This document shows, in pieces, positions 16,160 through 26,334 of a DNA stretch of 64,000 nucleotides. This DNA is from Puniceicoccales bacterium Verruco_01. Its GTDB lineage: Bacteria; Verrucomicrobiota; Verrucomicrobiia; Opitutales; Oceanipulchritudinaceae. The notes under the pieces are model-generated. The model ran no database searches, was not told where the DNA came from, and saw only the letters and a list, made by a program, of their open reading frames with translations. The translations under genes were made by a program, and so were the position numbers. The stretch covers positions 1-64,000 of the forward strand of contig LVBV01000004.1 in the NCBI GenBank assembly GCA_001604565.1, given 5' to 3'. How positions within the stretch are numbered: position 1 is the first letter of the stretch; each line of letters starts with the position of its first letter.

Positions 16160-16181
16160 AATGTCATGAATAAGTGACATT
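16160..16181. promoter_or_regulatory. Candidate operator: inverted repeat before the XRE operon
   Basis: A perfect 7-bp inverted repeat, AATGTCA (16160-16166) and TGACATT (16175-16181), has an 8-bp centre and ends 7 bp before the start codon at 16189. Two copies of TATGATT lie upstream at 16118 and 16148, exactly 30 bp apart. The position suits a binding site for the XRE regulator encoded second in this operon. Confidence 0.45.
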
Positions 16182-16188
16182 CTGTCTG

Positions 16189-16584
16189 ATGAACTCGAAC
16201 AACCCCACGGAAAAAGCGAGGCGCCGCTACCTTTTCGAATTCGGTGTCTCCATCGTTTTCTACATGATCGTGATCGAGGTCAGCCGCCGCTTTGCCGGCG
16301 ACTTTTCCGGGACGGCCCGGACGTTCCTTCTCCTTGCACCGGTCGCACCCGCGGTCCTCGTTGCGGCGGTGGTGCTCCGCCACGTTCGCGCGATGGACGA
16401 GATGCAGCGGCGGATCGCCGAGCAGTCACTCGCCGCAGCGGGTGTGATCACCGTGATCGCCTCCGTCACCTGGGGCCTTCTGGAGGGCGAAATCCTGCCG
16501 CGTCCCTCCGCGTGGTGGACCCTCGTCGTCTTCATGGCGGGCTGGCTTGTCGCCACGGTTTTCGTCAGGAGGCGCTACGAATGA
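16189..16584 (+). CDS. Small integral membrane protein paired with an XRE regulator
   Basis: A 131-residue protein with four predicted membrane helices in two pairs (around residues 20-35, 45-65, 83-100 and 108-125). A charged loop in the middle reads MDEMQRRIAEQS. Such proteins are often encoded directly before a 65-70-residue XRE regulator, and this one ends in an ATGA overlap with that gene. The function is unknown; sensing or membrane-stress roles are guesses. The ATG at 16189 is preferred to one five codons upstream. Confidence 0.7.
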   Translation: MNSNNPTEKARRRYLFEFGVSIVFYMIVIEVSRRFAGDFSGTARTFLLLAPVAPAVLVAAVVLRHVRAMDEMQRRIAEQSLAAAGVITVIASVTWGLLEGEILPRPSAWWTLVVFMAGWLVATVFVRRRYE

Positions 16585-16784
16585 AAAACCGGCTGAAAGT
16601 GCTCCGCGCGGAGCGTGACATGTCGCAGGCGGACCTCGCCGACAGGGTGGGGGTGGCGCGGCAGACGATCGTCGCTCTGGAAGCGGGCAAATACGCGCCG
16701 AGCCTGCCGCTCGCCTACAAGATCGCCCGCCAGTTCTCCGTCCTGGTGGAACAGGTGTTTCTCGATGAACCCTCCGAAGGCTGA
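16581..16784 (+). CDS. XRE-family transcriptional regulator (small, YozG-like)
   Basis: A 67-residue protein consisting only of a Cro/CI helix-turn-helix: LRAERDMSQADLADRVGV then RQTIVALEAGKYAPSLPLAYKIA. The start is supported by a Shine-Dalgarno (CAGGAGG, 16566-16572) and the 4-bp ATGA overlap with the membrane-protein gene. Very short XRE proteins of this kind usually regulate their own operon. The inverted repeat at 16160-16181 is a likely target. Confidence 0.88.
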   Translation: MKNRLKVLRAERDMSQADLADRVGVARQTIVALEAGKYAPSLPLAYKIARQFSVLVEQVFLDEPSEG

Positions 16785-16788
16785 CATC

Positions 16789-17730
16789 ATGAAAGTCGCA
16801 CACGTCATTTTGTTTCTGACGGGGTTGGCTGGCGTTCTTCCCGCGTCCGTCCGGGCCGCCGATCCCTTTGCCGCTCCGAAAGCGCAGGCGGAGAGCTTCC
16901 GCTGCGGGAGCCTGCTCGTGGAAAAATACGGTAGCGGCCCGGCGGTCGTTCTGATCCCGGGGCTCTCCACGGGCGCGTGGGTCTGGCACCCGATGACGGA
17001 CTCCCTTGCCGAAACCCGCACCGTCTATCTCGTGACCCTCCCCGGCTTTTCCGGGAACGCGCCCCTTGCGGAAGGTTCGTACTTCGCCGCAGCCGGGGCG
17101 GACCTGCGCGCCCTGCTCCGGGAGCGAAACCTCGACAGGCCCGTCCTCGTCGGTCACAGCCTCGGCGGAATGCTCGCCCTGGCGCTTGCCGAGGAGAATC
17201 CCGGGCTCTTCTCGGGCCTTGTCCTTGTGGATGCCCTGCCCGTCTTCCCCCAGCTTGCCTATGCCTCGCCCGGGGAGCGGAAGAGCTTTGCCGCGCAGTC
17301 CGCCGCCCGGGTGGCCTCGATGGACCCCGCGTCGTTTTCAGCGTCCTTTTTTCCTTACATGAATTCGATCGGAACAATGAACCCGGATCTTGCCGCCGCA
17401 GCCGCCCGCCGGCAGGCGGAGAGCGACCCGAAGTCCGTCGCCGCGTGGACGGGCGAACTGCTGGAGCGCGACCTGCGTGCGGACCTTCCGAAGGCGGCGC
17501 TTCCGATTCTGGAAATCGTGCCGTACAACCCGGCTGACACCGTGCCGCCGCGCGCCTATACCAGGGAGCAGACGCTGGCCTTCTACCAATCGTTGTTCGC
17601 GGGCGCGCCGGAGGTGTCCTTCGTCGTGGTCGCGCCCGCGCGCCACTTCGCCATGCTGGACCGCCCGGAGGAGACCCTGGCCGCGATCCGGGGCTTTCTG
17701 GACGGACTTTCCCGCTCCAGCGGAAAGTGA
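16789..17730 (+). CDS. Exported alpha/beta hydrolase
   Basis: A 313-residue alpha/beta hydrolase with a signal peptide (MKVAHVILFL..VRA, about 23 residues). The nucleophile elbow is GHSLGG (S124) and the general-base histidine is H286 (ARHFAMLD); the oxyanion region is IPGLSTGAWVW. The substrate is unknown; family members are esterases, lipases or peptidases. It begins 4 bp after the XRE gene, so the three genes form one unit. An alternative ATG at 16765 would put extra residues before the signal peptide and is less likely. Confidence 0.88.
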   Translation: MKVAHVILFLTGLAGVLPASVRAADPFAAPKAQAESFRCGSLLVEKYGSGPAVVLIPGLSTGAWVWHPMTDSLAETRTVYLVTLPGFSGNAPLAEGSYFAAAGADLRALLRERNLDRPVLVGHSLGGMLALALAEENPGLFSGLVLVDALPVFPQLAYASPGERKSFAAQSAARVASMDPASFSASFFPYMNSIGTMNPDLAAAAARRQAESDPKSVAAWTGELLERDLRADLPKAALPILEIVPYNPADTVPPRAYTREQTLAFYQSLFAGAPEVSFVVVAPARHFAMLDRPEETLAAIRGFLDGLSRSSGK

Positions 17731-17795
17731 GGAACCTCCCAACCTTTCCAAGGGACGGCTTGCCCCGCGCGCGGCGGCGCGGCAGTCTCCCTCCC

Positions 17796-18746
17796 ATGCG
17801 CGAAAAAATCCTGGCTGTTGTCGAGGAGCTCAAGCGCCGGAAGGCGGAGGGGGAGAATTTCGTCCTCGTCGGCGAGGAGAGCGTGGAGGCGCTGCGCCGC
17901 GCCGTCACTGTCCCCGCGAAGAAGGAGCCCGTTCCGGTTGCGTCGAAGACCCCGGTTCCCGCCCCGGCCCCCATGCCGAAGACCGCCGCGCCGGTCTTCC
18001 TCGCCCCGGAGGATTCCTACGCCGCGCCCAAGCCGCGCGAGGTACCCCGCGCCGCGGCGCCGGTCGTTGTCGCCCCGGGCTCCGACATCCCGCCGCCGCC
18101 CGTCTTCACCCTGCCGGAGGGGACGAAGAAGGAACGCTGGGACTGGCTCCGGCAAAGGGTTCTTTCCTGCCCGGTCTGCACCGCGCACTTGAATCCCGGC
18201 AAACAGATCGTTTTCGGCTGCGGCAGCATCGACGCCTCCATCTTCTTCTGCGGGGAGGCCCCCGGCGCGGACGAGGAGGAGCAGGGCATCCCCTTCGTGG
18301 GCCGTGCGGGGCAGCTCCTTGAAAAGATCATCGCCGCGATGGGCCTTTCCCGCGGGGATGTCTATATCGGCAACATCATGAACTGGCGTCCGCAGACCGG
18401 CAGCGAAGTGGGCAACCGTCCGCCGACCGAACAGGAGATGGCCTTTTGCCTGCCGTACCTGCGCGCACAGCTCGCCGTCGTGCAGCCGAAGGTGATCGTG
18501 GCCCTCGGGAACACCGCGCTCAAGGGCCTGCTTGGGAAGGGCGCGCCGGGCGTCACGAGCGCGCGGGGACGCTGGTTCGAGTTCGGGGGCGTGCCTCTCA
18601 TGCCCACCTTCCATCCCTCGTACGTCCTTCGCTACGGAACTCCCGAGACCAAGCGCCAGATCTGGGAAGACATGATGAGCGTGATGGAAAAGGTCGGGAT
18701 GAGCGTCAGCGAAAAGCAGCGCGGGTTCTTTCTGCCGAAGGAGTGA
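17796..18746 (+). CDS. Uracil-DNA glycosylase, family 4-like
   Basis: A 316-residue protein. Residues 1-105 are a charged then Pro/Ala-rich extension; the glycosylase domain follows. Family 4 motifs are GEAPGADE (153-160), PFVGRAGQLL and the C-terminal HPSYVLR. The iron-sulfur cysteines C125 and C128 (CPVC) and C218 are present, but the usual fourth position (KCRPP in thermophilic enzymes) is tryptophan here (NWRPQ, W197). Variants with this Trp are known in related subgroups. It removes uracil from DNA in base-excision repair. The length exceeds the usual 200-250 because of the N-terminal extension. Confidence 0.88.
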   Translation: MREKILAVVEELKRRKAEGENFVLVGEESVEALRRAVTVPAKKEPVPVASKTPVPAPAPMPKTAAPVFLAPEDSYAAPKPREVPRAAAPVVVAPGSDIPPPPVFTLPEGTKKERWDWLRQRVLSCPVCTAHLNPGKQIVFGCGSIDASIFFCGEAPGADEEEQGIPFVGRAGQLLEKIIAAMGLSRGDVYIGNIMNWRPQTGSEVGNRPPTEQEMAFCLPYLRAQLAVVQPKVIVALGNTALKGLLGKGAPGVTSARGRWFEFGGVPLMPTFHPSYVLRYGTPETKRQIWEDMMSVMEKVGMSVSEKQRGFFLPKE

Positions 18747-18830
18747 GGCGTGCCCCGCTTGCGTGTTTCGCGCGACCGTCCGTCCTTTCCTTCTGGCGCG
18801 CGGGCGTGAAATGGGTAGATTCCGGGACAT

Positions 18831-21440
18831 ATGACCAAGGTGTTCCGCTACGTCCTCTCCCTTCTTTTCGCGGTGAGCGCCGCACCGCTTTCCGCCGCCA
18901 CGAGCGTGGAATCCGACGCCTGGCACGTCACCATCCGGACCTACAACGGCGTGCTGGTCCTGCGACCGTTGACCGACAACGCCATCCGCGTGCGCTATGC
19001 CGTGCGCGAGGTGGGCGGGGAAAAGAGCGACATCCTCCTCGACAACGTGCCGGGCGCGCGCTTTTCCGTGAGCGAGACGCAGCAGAGTGTCGTTGTCCGC
19101 ACGAGCGGCCTCTCGGCCACCGTGGACAAGGCAAGCGGCCTGCTTTCCTTCACCGACGCCGACGGCAACCTCCTCGTCCGCGAGGCGGAGGGAGGGCGCC
19201 GAGTGACGGCCTCCACCGTGGGGACGGAAGCCTGCCTTTCCGTGGCGGACTCCTTTCTTCTTTCCCCCGGCGAGAAACTCTACGGTACGGGTCAGTTCCA
19301 GGACGGCGAGCTCGTCCTGAACGGCTTGCCGCGCCACCTGTATCAGGATAACCGCCAGATTGCCGTGCCCTTCGTCCTGTCGAGCCGCGGCTACGGCATC
19401 CTCTGGCACAACACGGGAATCAGCGAGCTCAACATGGAGGGCAGCCGCCTGACCCCGGACAAGGTCAAGAAGACCGGGCGCATGAACGCCATCGACGGCT
19501 GGACCCCCGAGCGGGGCTCCTTCAAGACCCAGCGCGAGGTGGTGGAATACACGTATTCGCTCAAGGTTCCTGCCGACGGGCGCTATGGACTGCTTCTTGA
19601 GGTCGCAAACCACAATGCCGTGGAGGTTTCGCTCAAGATGGACGGCAAGCCGTTCCTCGGCGCCGCGGAGGGCCGCTTTGTCGATCTCAAGGCGGGCAAG
19701 CACACCTTTCTCGTTTCCTCCACGGGCGGGACGCCCTCCCTCACCATCCGCACGCGGCGGGATGCCTTCTCCCTTTCCTCGCCGGTGGCCGACGCGATCG
19801 ACTACGTCTTCTTCGCGGGGCCCGATCCGGACGATGTCGTCGCCTCGTACCGCAAGGTGACTGGCGACGTGCCGCTCCTGCCCCGCTGGGCCTACGGCTT
19901 CATCCAGTGCCGCGAACGCTATGCCACGCAGGCGGAACTGACGGAGGCCCTCGCCGGATTCCGCAGCCGGGGCCTGCCGCTGGACACCATCGTGCAGGAC
20001 TGGCAGTACTGGGGCAAACACGGCTGGAACGCGATGCAGTTCGACGAAAAGAACTATCCCGATCCCGCGGGCATGGTGAAGACCGTTCACGATGCCCATG
20101 CGCGCATCATGATTTCCGTCTGGTCGAAGATCGACCCCACGAGCGACCTGGGGAAGAAGTTCGCCGCGAACAACTACTACGTCCCGGGAACCGACTGGGT
20201 TGATTTCTTCAACCCGGACGCTGCGGAATTCTACTGGCAGAACATCGACAAGAGCTTCAATTCCATTGGCTTCGACGCATGGTGGCTCGACGCGACCGAG
20301 CCCGAGGGCGATATCCTGCACGAGCGCGACGTCTTCACCGGGCCCGGCGACCGGGTCCGGAACGAATACCCGCTGCAGGTGAGCCGCGCGGTGTACACCG
20401 GCCAGCGCGCCGCGAGCCCGGAAAAGCGCGTCTTCATCCTCACCCGCAGCGCCTTCTCCGGCCAGCAGCGTTACGCTTCCACCGTGTGGTCGGGCGACAT
20501 CGGCGCCAATTGGGACATCTTCCGCAGGCAGATCACCGCGGGGCTCGGCTATGTGGCGACGGGCATGCCCTACTGGACGACCGACTGCGCGGGCTTCTTC
20601 CGCCCCGACAACCAGTACACGAATCCCGACTACCACGAGCTGTTCTTGCGCTGGCTGCAATTCGCCACCTTCTGCCCCCTCCAGCGCGTCCACGGCTCCG
20701 GCTCGAAGACCGAACTCTGGAACTACGGGCCCGATGTGGAGAAGCAGGCGTGGAAGTGGCTCTACCTGCGCTACCGGATGCTGCCCTACTTATATTCCAC
20801 GGCGGCGGAGGTGACTTTTTCCGGCGCGTCGATGATGCGGCCTCTTGTGATGGACTTCGCCTCCGATCCGCAGGCGCTCGACCTCAAGGGCGAGTATCTC
20901 TTTGGCCGCAGCCTTCTCGTCGCGCCGGTGACTTCCCCGGGCGTGAAGACGTGGAGCGTGTATCTCCCCGCCACGCCGGGCGGCTGGTTTTCCTTCTTCG
21001 CCGGCACGCGCCTGCCCGGAGGCTCTGTCAGCGAGGTCGATGCGCCGATCGACACGATGCCCCTCTTTGTGAAGGCGGGGTCCATCCTGCCGCTGGGTCC
21101 GGCACTGCTTTATTCGGATGAAAAAGCGCAGGACCCGGTCGAGATCCGCGTCTATCCCGGCGCGGATGCCGACTTCACTCTTTACGAGGACGATGGCACC
21201 ACCTACGCCTACGAGAAGGGAGCCTTCAGCCGCATCCCGATGCACTGGGACGACGCCTCCGGCACCCTCACGATCGGCGAAAGGACGGGCAGCTTCCCCG
21301 GAATGCCGGCGGCAAGGCACTTCAACGTCCTGCGCGTGGGCGGCGGCATGGCGCCGATCGACGACGCCAGCGTGGCGAAAGTCCTCTACACCGGAGAGCG
21401 CGTGAGCGTGACGCCCCCGGCGCAGGCCCCGGCAGAGTAG
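18831..21440 (+). CDS. Secreted GH31 glycosidase (probable alpha-xylosidase)
   Basis: An 869-residue glycoside hydrolase with a signal peptide (about residues 1-22, ending APLSAA). The N-terminal beta-sandwich carries an inserted PA14-like module (about residues 245-325; [18 protein letters not shown]). The catalytic barrel has nucleophile D487 ([10 protein letters not shown]) and acid/base D556 ([10 protein letters not shown]). The insertion of a PA14 domain is seen in GH31 alpha-xylosidases acting on xyloglucan. Alpha-glucosidase activity is an alternative. A weak GC hairpin (21445-21462) follows the gene but has no good T-run. Confidence 0.92.
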   Translation: MTKVFRYVLSLLFAVSAAPLSAATSVESDAWHVTIRTYNGVLVLRPLTDNAIRVRYAVREVGGEKSDILLDNVPGARFSVSETQQSVVVRTSGLSATVDKASGLLSFTDADGNLLVREAEGGRRVTASTVGTEACLSVADSFLLSPGEKLYGTGQFQDGELVLNGLPRHLYQDNRQIAVPFVLSSRGYGILWHNTGISELNMEGSRLTPDKVKKTGRMNAIDGWTPERGSFKTQREVVEYTYSLKVPADGRYGLLLEVANHNAVEVSLKMDGKPFLGAAEGRFVDLKAGKHTFLVSSTGGTPSLTIRTRRDAFSLSSPVADAIDYVFFAGPDPDDVVASYRKVTGDVPLLPRWAYGFIQCRERYATQAELTEALAGFRSRGLPLDTIVQDWQYWGKHGWNAMQFDEKNYPDPAGMVKTVHDAHARIMISVWSKIDPTSDLGKKFAANNYYVPGTDWVDFFNPDAAEFYWQNIDKSFNSIGFDAWWLDATEPEGDILHERDVFTGPGDRVRNEYPLQVSRAVYTGQRAASPEKRVFILTRSAFSGQQRYASTVWSGDIGANWDIFRRQITAGLGYVATGMPYWTTDCAGFFRPDNQYTNPDYHELFLRWLQFATFCPLQRVHGSGSKTELWNYGPDVEKQAWKWLYLRYRMLPYLYSTAAEVTFSGASMMRPLVMDFASDPQALDLKGEYLFGRSLLVAPVTSPGVKTWSVYLPATPGGWFSFFAGTRLPGGSVSEVDAPIDTMPLFVKAGSILPLGPALLYSDEKAQDPVEIRVYPGADADFTLYEDDGTTYAYEKGAFSRIPMHWDDASGTLTIGERTGSFPGMPAARHFNVLRVGGGMAPIDDASVAKVLYTGERVSVTPPAQAPAE

Positions 21441-21580
21441 AAAAGGGCGGCGGATTCCGCCCATTTGCCCGCAGTTGCGGCGATTCCGCGCGAAACGGCG
21501 CACGGTCGGTTTCCCCTTGCACGCAATCAGGCCAAAAGAATTGCACGGAAGCGTCCCGGGCGGCATATTATCAAACAATT

Positions 21581-24283
21581 ATGGCCGAATCCGCCAATCC
21601 CTTCGGGTCCCTTGCTAAATTCAGGGACGGACACCTGTATTCATTGCCCGCGCTCGAAAAGGCGGGACTGGGGAAGATTTCCCGCCTGCCGGTGAGTCTC
21701 CGGATCGTGCTGGAATCGGTCCTGCGCAACTGCGACGGCAAGCGCGCGACCGAGGATGACGTGCGGACCCTCGCGGCGTGGAACGCGCAAAAGCCCGCCG
21801 AGGTGGAGATTCCCTTCGTCGTCTCGCGCATTGTGTTGCAGGATTTTACCGGCGTGCCTCTGCTAGTGGACCTTGCCGCCATGCGTCAGGCCGTGAAGGA
21901 CGCGGGGAAGGATCCCGCGGTCATCGAGCCGCTCGTGCCGGTGGACCTCGTCGTCGATCACTCCGTGCAGGTGGACCGCGCGGGCACCCCCGCCGCCTAC
22001 CTCCAGAACCTCGAAAAGGAGTTCGAGAGAAACGGCGAACGCTACGAGTTCCTCAAGTGGGGCCAGCAGGCCTTTAAGACTTTCTCGGTCGTGCCACCGT
22101 CCGTGGGCATCGTGCATCAGGTGAATCTCGAATACCTCGCCCGCGTGGTCTTCGAGAAGGACGGGATCTACTACCCGGACAGCCTCGTCGGGACGGATTC
22201 GCACACGACGATGATCAACGGCCTCGGCATCGTGGGCTGGGGCGTGGGCGGCATTGAGGCGGAGGCGGGGATGCTCGGCCAGCCGGTTTACTTTTTGACG
22301 CCGGAAGTGATCGGCGTGCATCTTTCAGGCGCCCTTCGCGAGGGCGTGACGGCGACGGACCTCACCCTGCGTCTCACCCAGCTCCTGCGCGCGGAGAAGG
22401 TCGTCGGCAAGTTCGTCGAATACTTCGGCGAGGGCGCGGCGAGCCTGAACGTGGCCGACCGTGCGACGATCGCGAACATGGCTCCCGAATACGGCGCGAC
22501 GATGGGGTACTTCCCCGTCGATGAAAAGACCCTCGAATACATGGAGGCGACGGGTCGCAGCAAGGCGCAGACAGGGCTCGTCCGCGACTACTGCAAGGCG
22601 CAGGGCATCTTCGGCATCCCGAAGAAGGGCGAGGTCGATTACACGAAGGTTCTGGAACTGGACCTCTCTTCAATCGTTCCCTCCGTCTCGGGGCCCAAGC
22701 GCCCGCAGGACCGCATCGACCTGCCCGCCTTGAAGAAGACTTTCCTCGCCAGCCTCGAAAAGCCGGTGGAAAAGCAGGGCTTTGGCGTTCCGGCGGACAA
22801 GCTCGGGGCCAGTGTTCCCTTCACCCTTCAGGGACCGGACAAAAAGACAGATGCGACGCTTTCCCTCAGGCACGGCTCCGTCGTCATCGCCGCCATCACA
22901 AGCTGCACCAACACGAGCAACCCCTCCGTCATGATCGCAGCGGGTTTGCTTGCGAAGAAGGCCGTTGCCAAGGGGCTTGCCGTGAACCCGGCGGTCAAGT
23001 GCAGCCTCGGGCCCGGCTCGCGCGTCGTGACGGATTACTTGAACGCCCTCGGGCTTTCCGAGGCGCTCGACGCGCTCGGCTTCAACCTCGTCGGCTACGG
23101 CTGCACGACCTGCATCGGCAACTCCGGCCCGCTTGATCCCGGTGTGGAGAAGGCGATTGCGGGCGGCGACCTCGTCACCGCCTCGGTCCTCTCGGGCAAC
23201 CGCAATTTCGAGGCCCGCATCCACGGCGCGATCAAGGCGAACTTCCTCATGAGCCCGCCGCTGGTCGTGGCCTTCGCCATCGCGGGAAGGGTGGATATCG
23301 ACCTTGAGAGCGAACCCCTCGGCACCGGATCGGACGGCAAGGCCGTGTTCCTGAAGGACATCTGGCCCTCGCAGGCGGAGGTGGCCGCCGCCGTTGCGTC
23401 CGGGCTCAAGCCCGCGATGTTTGTTTCCGAATACAAGGCATCGCTCCCGGGGAACGAACAGTGGAAGGCGGTCAAGTCCACCTCCGGCGCCCTCTTCGGA
23501 TGGAAGGAGGAGAGCACCTACATCCAGCTGCCGCCCTTCTTCGAGGACTTCGGCAGGGGTGCGGGTACTATCGAGGACCTGAAGAACCTCCGCGCGCTCG
23601 CCCTCTTCGGCGATTCCGTCACGACGGACCACATTTCTCCGGCGGGGAACATTCCGGCCTCGGGTCCGGCGGGCAAATTCCTCATCGCCCACGGCGTGGC
23701 GAAGGAGGACTTCAACTCCTTCGGCTCGCGCCGCGGCAACGACCGCGTGATGACGCGCGGCACCTTTGCGAACGTCCGCATCAAGAACCTCCTCGCGGGC
23801 GGGAAGGAAGGCGGCTTCACCAAGCTCATGCCGGAAGGCGAACTCATGCCGATCTTCGACGCCTGCGCGAAATACCGCGAAAGGGGCACCGGCCTCATCG
23901 TCTTCGCGGGCGTGGATTACGGCATGGGAAGCTCGCGCGACTGGGCGGCCAAGGGCACGGCGCTCCTTGGCGTGAAGGCCGTGGTGGCAAAGAGCTTCGA
24001 GCGAATCCACCGCTCTAACCTCGTCGGCATGGGCGTTCTGCCGCTCCAGTTCCCGGATGGGCAGGACGCGGCAAGCCTTGGCATCGACGGAACCCAGGAG
24101 TATTCCATCCTCGGGCTTTCCGACGAACTCAAGCCCCGTGCCATGCTGACCCTCTTCGTCCGCGAGACGGACGGCGCCACCCGGAAGATCCCGCTTCTTC
24201 TGCGCATCGACACTCTCGTGGAAATCGAATATTATCGTCACGGGGGCATCCTGCCCTACGTGCTCAGGAACCTCATCGGCTAG
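21581..24283 (+). CDS. acnA: Aconitate hydratase A
   Basis: A 900-residue iron-sulfur enzyme of the TCA cycle that interconverts citrate and isocitrate. The [4Fe-4S] ligands are C442 (SCTNTSNP), C508 and C511 ([12 protein letters not shown]). The swivel domain has [14 protein letters not shown] and [12 protein letters not shown]. Length and motif order match the AcnA/IRP type, not AcnB. The start at 21581 gives the usual N-terminus. TATTAT lies at 21566-21571 but is too close to the start for a convincing promoter. Confidence 0.97.
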   Translation: MAESANPFGSLAKFRDGHLYSLPALEKAGLGKISRLPVSLRIVLESVLRNCDGKRATEDDVRTLAAWNAQKPAEVEIPFVVSRIVLQDFTGVPLLVDLAAMRQAVKDAGKDPAVIEPLVPVDLVVDHSVQVDRAGTPAAYLQNLEKEFERNGERYEFLKWGQQAFKTFSVVPPSVGIVHQVNLEYLARVVFEKDGIYYPDSLVGTDSHTTMINGLGIVGWGVGGIEAEAGMLGQPVYFLTPEVIGVHLSGALREGVTATDLTLRLTQLLRAEKVVGKFVEYFGEGAASLNVADRATIANMAPEYGATMGYFPVDEKTLEYMEATGRSKAQTGLVRDYCKAQGIFGIPKKGEVDYTKVLELDLSSIVPSVSGPKRPQDRIDLPALKKTFLASLEKPVEKQGFGVPADKLGASVPFTLQGPDKKTDATLSLRHGSVVIAAITSCTNTSNPSVMIAAGLLAKKAVAKGLAVNPAVKCSLGPGSRVVTDYLNALGLSEALDALGFNLVGYGCTTCIGNSGPLDPGVEKAIAGGDLVTASVLSGNRNFEARIHGAIKANFLMSPPLVVAFAIAGRVDIDLESEPLGTGSDGKAVFLKDIWPSQAEVAAAVASGLKPAMFVSEYKASLPGNEQWKAVKSTSGALFGWKEESTYIQLPPFFEDFGRGAGTIEDLKNLRALALFGDSVTTDHISPAGNIPASGPAGKFLIAHGVAKEDFNSFGSRRGNDRVMTRGTFANVRIKNLLAGGKEGGFTKLMPEGELMPIFDACAKYRERGTGLIVFAGVDYGMGSSRDWAAKGTALLGVKAVVAKSFERIHRSNLVGMGVLPLQFPDGQDAASLGIDGTQEYSILGLSDELKPRAMLTLFVRETDGATRKIPLLLRIDTLVEIEYYRHGGILPYVLRNLIG

Positions 24284-24298
24284 GCCTTTCCTCCCCCG

Positions 24299-24805
24299 AT
24301 GCCCGACAAAGCACCCGCATTCCTCGTCAATCCCTACATCGACCCCGTGGTCATCCGGATCAACGGGCGCGCCGATTATCTGAACTCGGGGCCACTCCGG
24401 GAGTTCTTCGCGATGTTGGTGGGGCAGGGGAGGCGCAGCGTACTCGTTGATTTTGCCAACTGCACGTCGGTGGACAGCACCTTCCTCGGCATCGTGGCCG
24501 GGGCGGCGTTGGAGCTGGCCGATCTTGAGCCGCCGGGCGAGATGCAGCTCTGTTCGCTCTCCGCCCGGAATCTGGAACTGGTCCGCAACCTCGGCCTCAC
24601 GCGCGTGGCGAAGGTGACCGAAGCCGCGCCGCAGACCGCTCCGGCGGAGGCTTTGAGCGCCGACCGCATGGAACGTGAGGAGCGTGTCCGGATGATTCTC
24701 GACGCGCACAAGAAGCTCATCCAGTGTGACGAGGCCAACGCCGAGCGCTTTCAGGATGTCATCACCTTCATGCGCAAGCGGGTGGGACGCGAGGAAGTGG
24801 AGTAA
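24299..24805 (+). CDS. STAS-domain protein (anti-sigma-factor antagonist type)
   Basis: A 168-residue protein. The STAS domain spans about residues 8-110 and has the phosphorylatable serine S60 in VDSTFLG. A C-terminal charged helix of about 50 residues extends beyond the usual 110-residue length. Proteins of this type bind a serine kinase/anti-sigma factor and are reset by a PP2C phosphatase. The next gene encodes such a phosphatase, so the two likely work together. No matching kinase gene is next to them. It starts 15 bp after acnA. Confidence 0.85.
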   Translation: MPDKAPAFLVNPYIDPVVIRINGRADYLNSGPLREFFAMLVGQGRRSVLVDFANCTSVDSTFLGIVAGAALELADLEPPGEMQLCSLSARNLELVRNLGLTRVAKVTEAAPQTAPAEALSADRMEREERVRMILDAHKKLIQCDEANAERFQDVITFMRKRVGREEVE

Positions 24806-24858
24806 GTCTCTCCCATAGTGAAAACCCAGGCAACGGAAAGTCCAGGACCGTCAAACTC

Positions 24859-26292
24859 ATGATTCCTTCGATCCTTGCCGTCCTCTTCTGCTCCGGTTTC
24901 GTCCTCTTCTGTTCCTATAAGAGGCGGCGCTGGAAATTGCGCCTCGACGAGGAAAGTCAGGCGCGTTTCCGCGAGAGAGAGGTGCTCCTTTCCTTCATGC
25001 ACGGCTTTGTGGAGGCGGTAGGCAGGGGCGTGAGCCGCGCGGATCTCATGAAGATGGTGACGCATTCCGCCGTGACGGGCACGGGGGCGCTGGCCGGATG
25101 TGTGTACGAACTGCGCGGACGGGAGCTGGTGGCGGTGGCGGTGGAGGGGTTGTTTCCCCCGCAGATGCCGCTTGCCGGGAATCTGAACGCGGAACTGTCC
25201 ACACGCGCGCGCTTCATCGAGACCGTCCTGCGCAGTGAGCGCATCCCCCTCGGGGCGGGAATCATCGGCGGGGTGGCCCAGAGCGGCGAGTCGGTTCTCG
25301 TGGCGGACGCCTCCGTGGAGCCGCGACTTGTGAAGGTGGACGATCCGGCGCTGGCGGTCAGGAGCCTCATCGCCGTCCCCGTGCGTTTTCAGGACCGGAT
25401 GACCGGGGTTTTGGCGGTGGCCAATCCGGCGGACGGGGCGCCCTTCGCAGAGAAGGACCTTTCCATGATGAGCGGCATCGCCGAACAGGCGGGCCTTGCG
25501 CTGCACAATCTGGACCTGATCGAGACGCAGAAGGCCAAGAACAAGCTGGATGTGGATCTGGCTCTGGCCAGCAGCATCCAGACGATGCTCCTGCCCCGGA
25601 AGATGCCGGAATGCGCGCTGCTCGACATCGCGGCCCTGTACCTCCCCGCGCAGAAAGTGGGGGGCGACCTCTACGACGTTTTCACCATCGACGCCAACCG
25701 CGTGGGCGTGGCGATTGCGGACGTGTCCGGCAAGGGCGTGCCGGCTTCGCTCCTCATGGCCATCTGCCAGAGCAATCTCCGGCACCTGGCCCGCAGCGGC
25801 CTGCCCCCGGCGAAGGTGCTTTCCGCCCTCAACAGCATCATGCGCGAAGAAATGCGCCGCGACATGTTCGTCACCATCGTCTATGCGATTGTCGATACGG
25901 CGGAGGGACTGGTGACGATCGCTCGCGCCGGGCACGAGCTGCCGCTGCTCTTGCGAAGGGGCGTGGACGGGACTTTCGCGCCGGTCTTTGTTGCGTGCGA
26001 GGGCATGGCCCTTGGCATGGCAAAGGAAAAGTTGTTCGATGCCTCGATCGAGGAGAAGGTTCTGCCCTTCGGTCGCGGCGAGATCCTCGTTCTCTACACC
26101 GACGGCATTACCGAGGCCGTCAACCCACAGGGCCTGCAATACGGGTCGGCACGCCTCTCGGACTCGATCGACACCCTGAAGACCCAGAGCGCCGGGGAGA
26201 TCAACGAGAGAGTCTTCGACCGCGTCCTGGCCTTCGCCTCGGGCGCTGGGCAGGCCGACGACGTTACCATGCTCACGATCAAGCACCGCTAG
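24859..26292 (+). CDS. Membrane-anchored GAF-PP2C (SpoIIE) serine phosphatase
   Basis: A 477-residue RsbU-type phosphatase. One membrane helix lies at residues 4-20, followed by a basic cluster (KRRRWK). A GAF sensor domain follows (about 55-210), then a linker and a PP2C/SpoIIE domain (about 245-475). Metal-binding motifs are GGDLYDVF, ADVSGKGVPA, YTDGITEA and the final ADDVTMLTI. It would dephosphorylate a STAS protein, most simply the one encoded just upstream, in response to a ligand bound by GAF. Confidence 0.92.
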   Translation: MIPSILAVLFCSGFVLFCSYKRRRWKLRLDEESQARFREREVLLSFMHGFVEAVGRGVSRADLMKMVTHSAVTGTGALAGCVYELRGRELVAVAVEGLFPPQMPLAGNLNAELSTRARFIETVLRSERIPLGAGIIGGVAQSGESVLVADASVEPRLVKVDDPALAVRSLIAVPVRFQDRMTGVLAVANPADGAPFAEKDLSMMSGIAEQAGLALHNLDLIETQKAKNKLDVDLALASSIQTMLLPRKMPECALLDIAALYLPAQKVGGDLYDVFTIDANRVGVAIADVSGKGVPASLLMAICQSNLRHLARSGLPPAKVLSALNSIMREEMRRDMFVTIVYAIVDTAEGLVTIARAGHELPLLLRRGVDGTFAPVFVACEGMALGMAKEKLFDASIEEKVLPFGRGEILVLYTDGITEAVNPQGLQYGSARLSDSIDTLKTQSAGEINERVFDRVLAFASGAGQADDVTMLTIKHR

Positions 26293-26334
26293 ATTTCTTC
26301 CCTCTCTGTCCCTCACCATTCCCCTTCGATTCAT

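Noticed and set aside
17583-20693. A very long open frame on the minus strand opposite the glycosylase and GH31 genes
   Set aside because: It is antisense to well-supported genes with conserved motifs. Its translation is rich in His, Arg, Gly and Ala without any domain, as expected for the mirror frame of GC-rich DNA.
21540-21571. A promoter for acnA (TTGCAC then TATTAT)
   Set aside because: Spacing is 19 bp and the start site would fall only about 3 bp before the ATG. I could not support a leaderless transcript from sequence alone.
22670-24709. A long minus-strand frame opposite aconitase
   Set aside because: It is antisense to a highly conserved enzyme and has no recognisable domain or plausible start.
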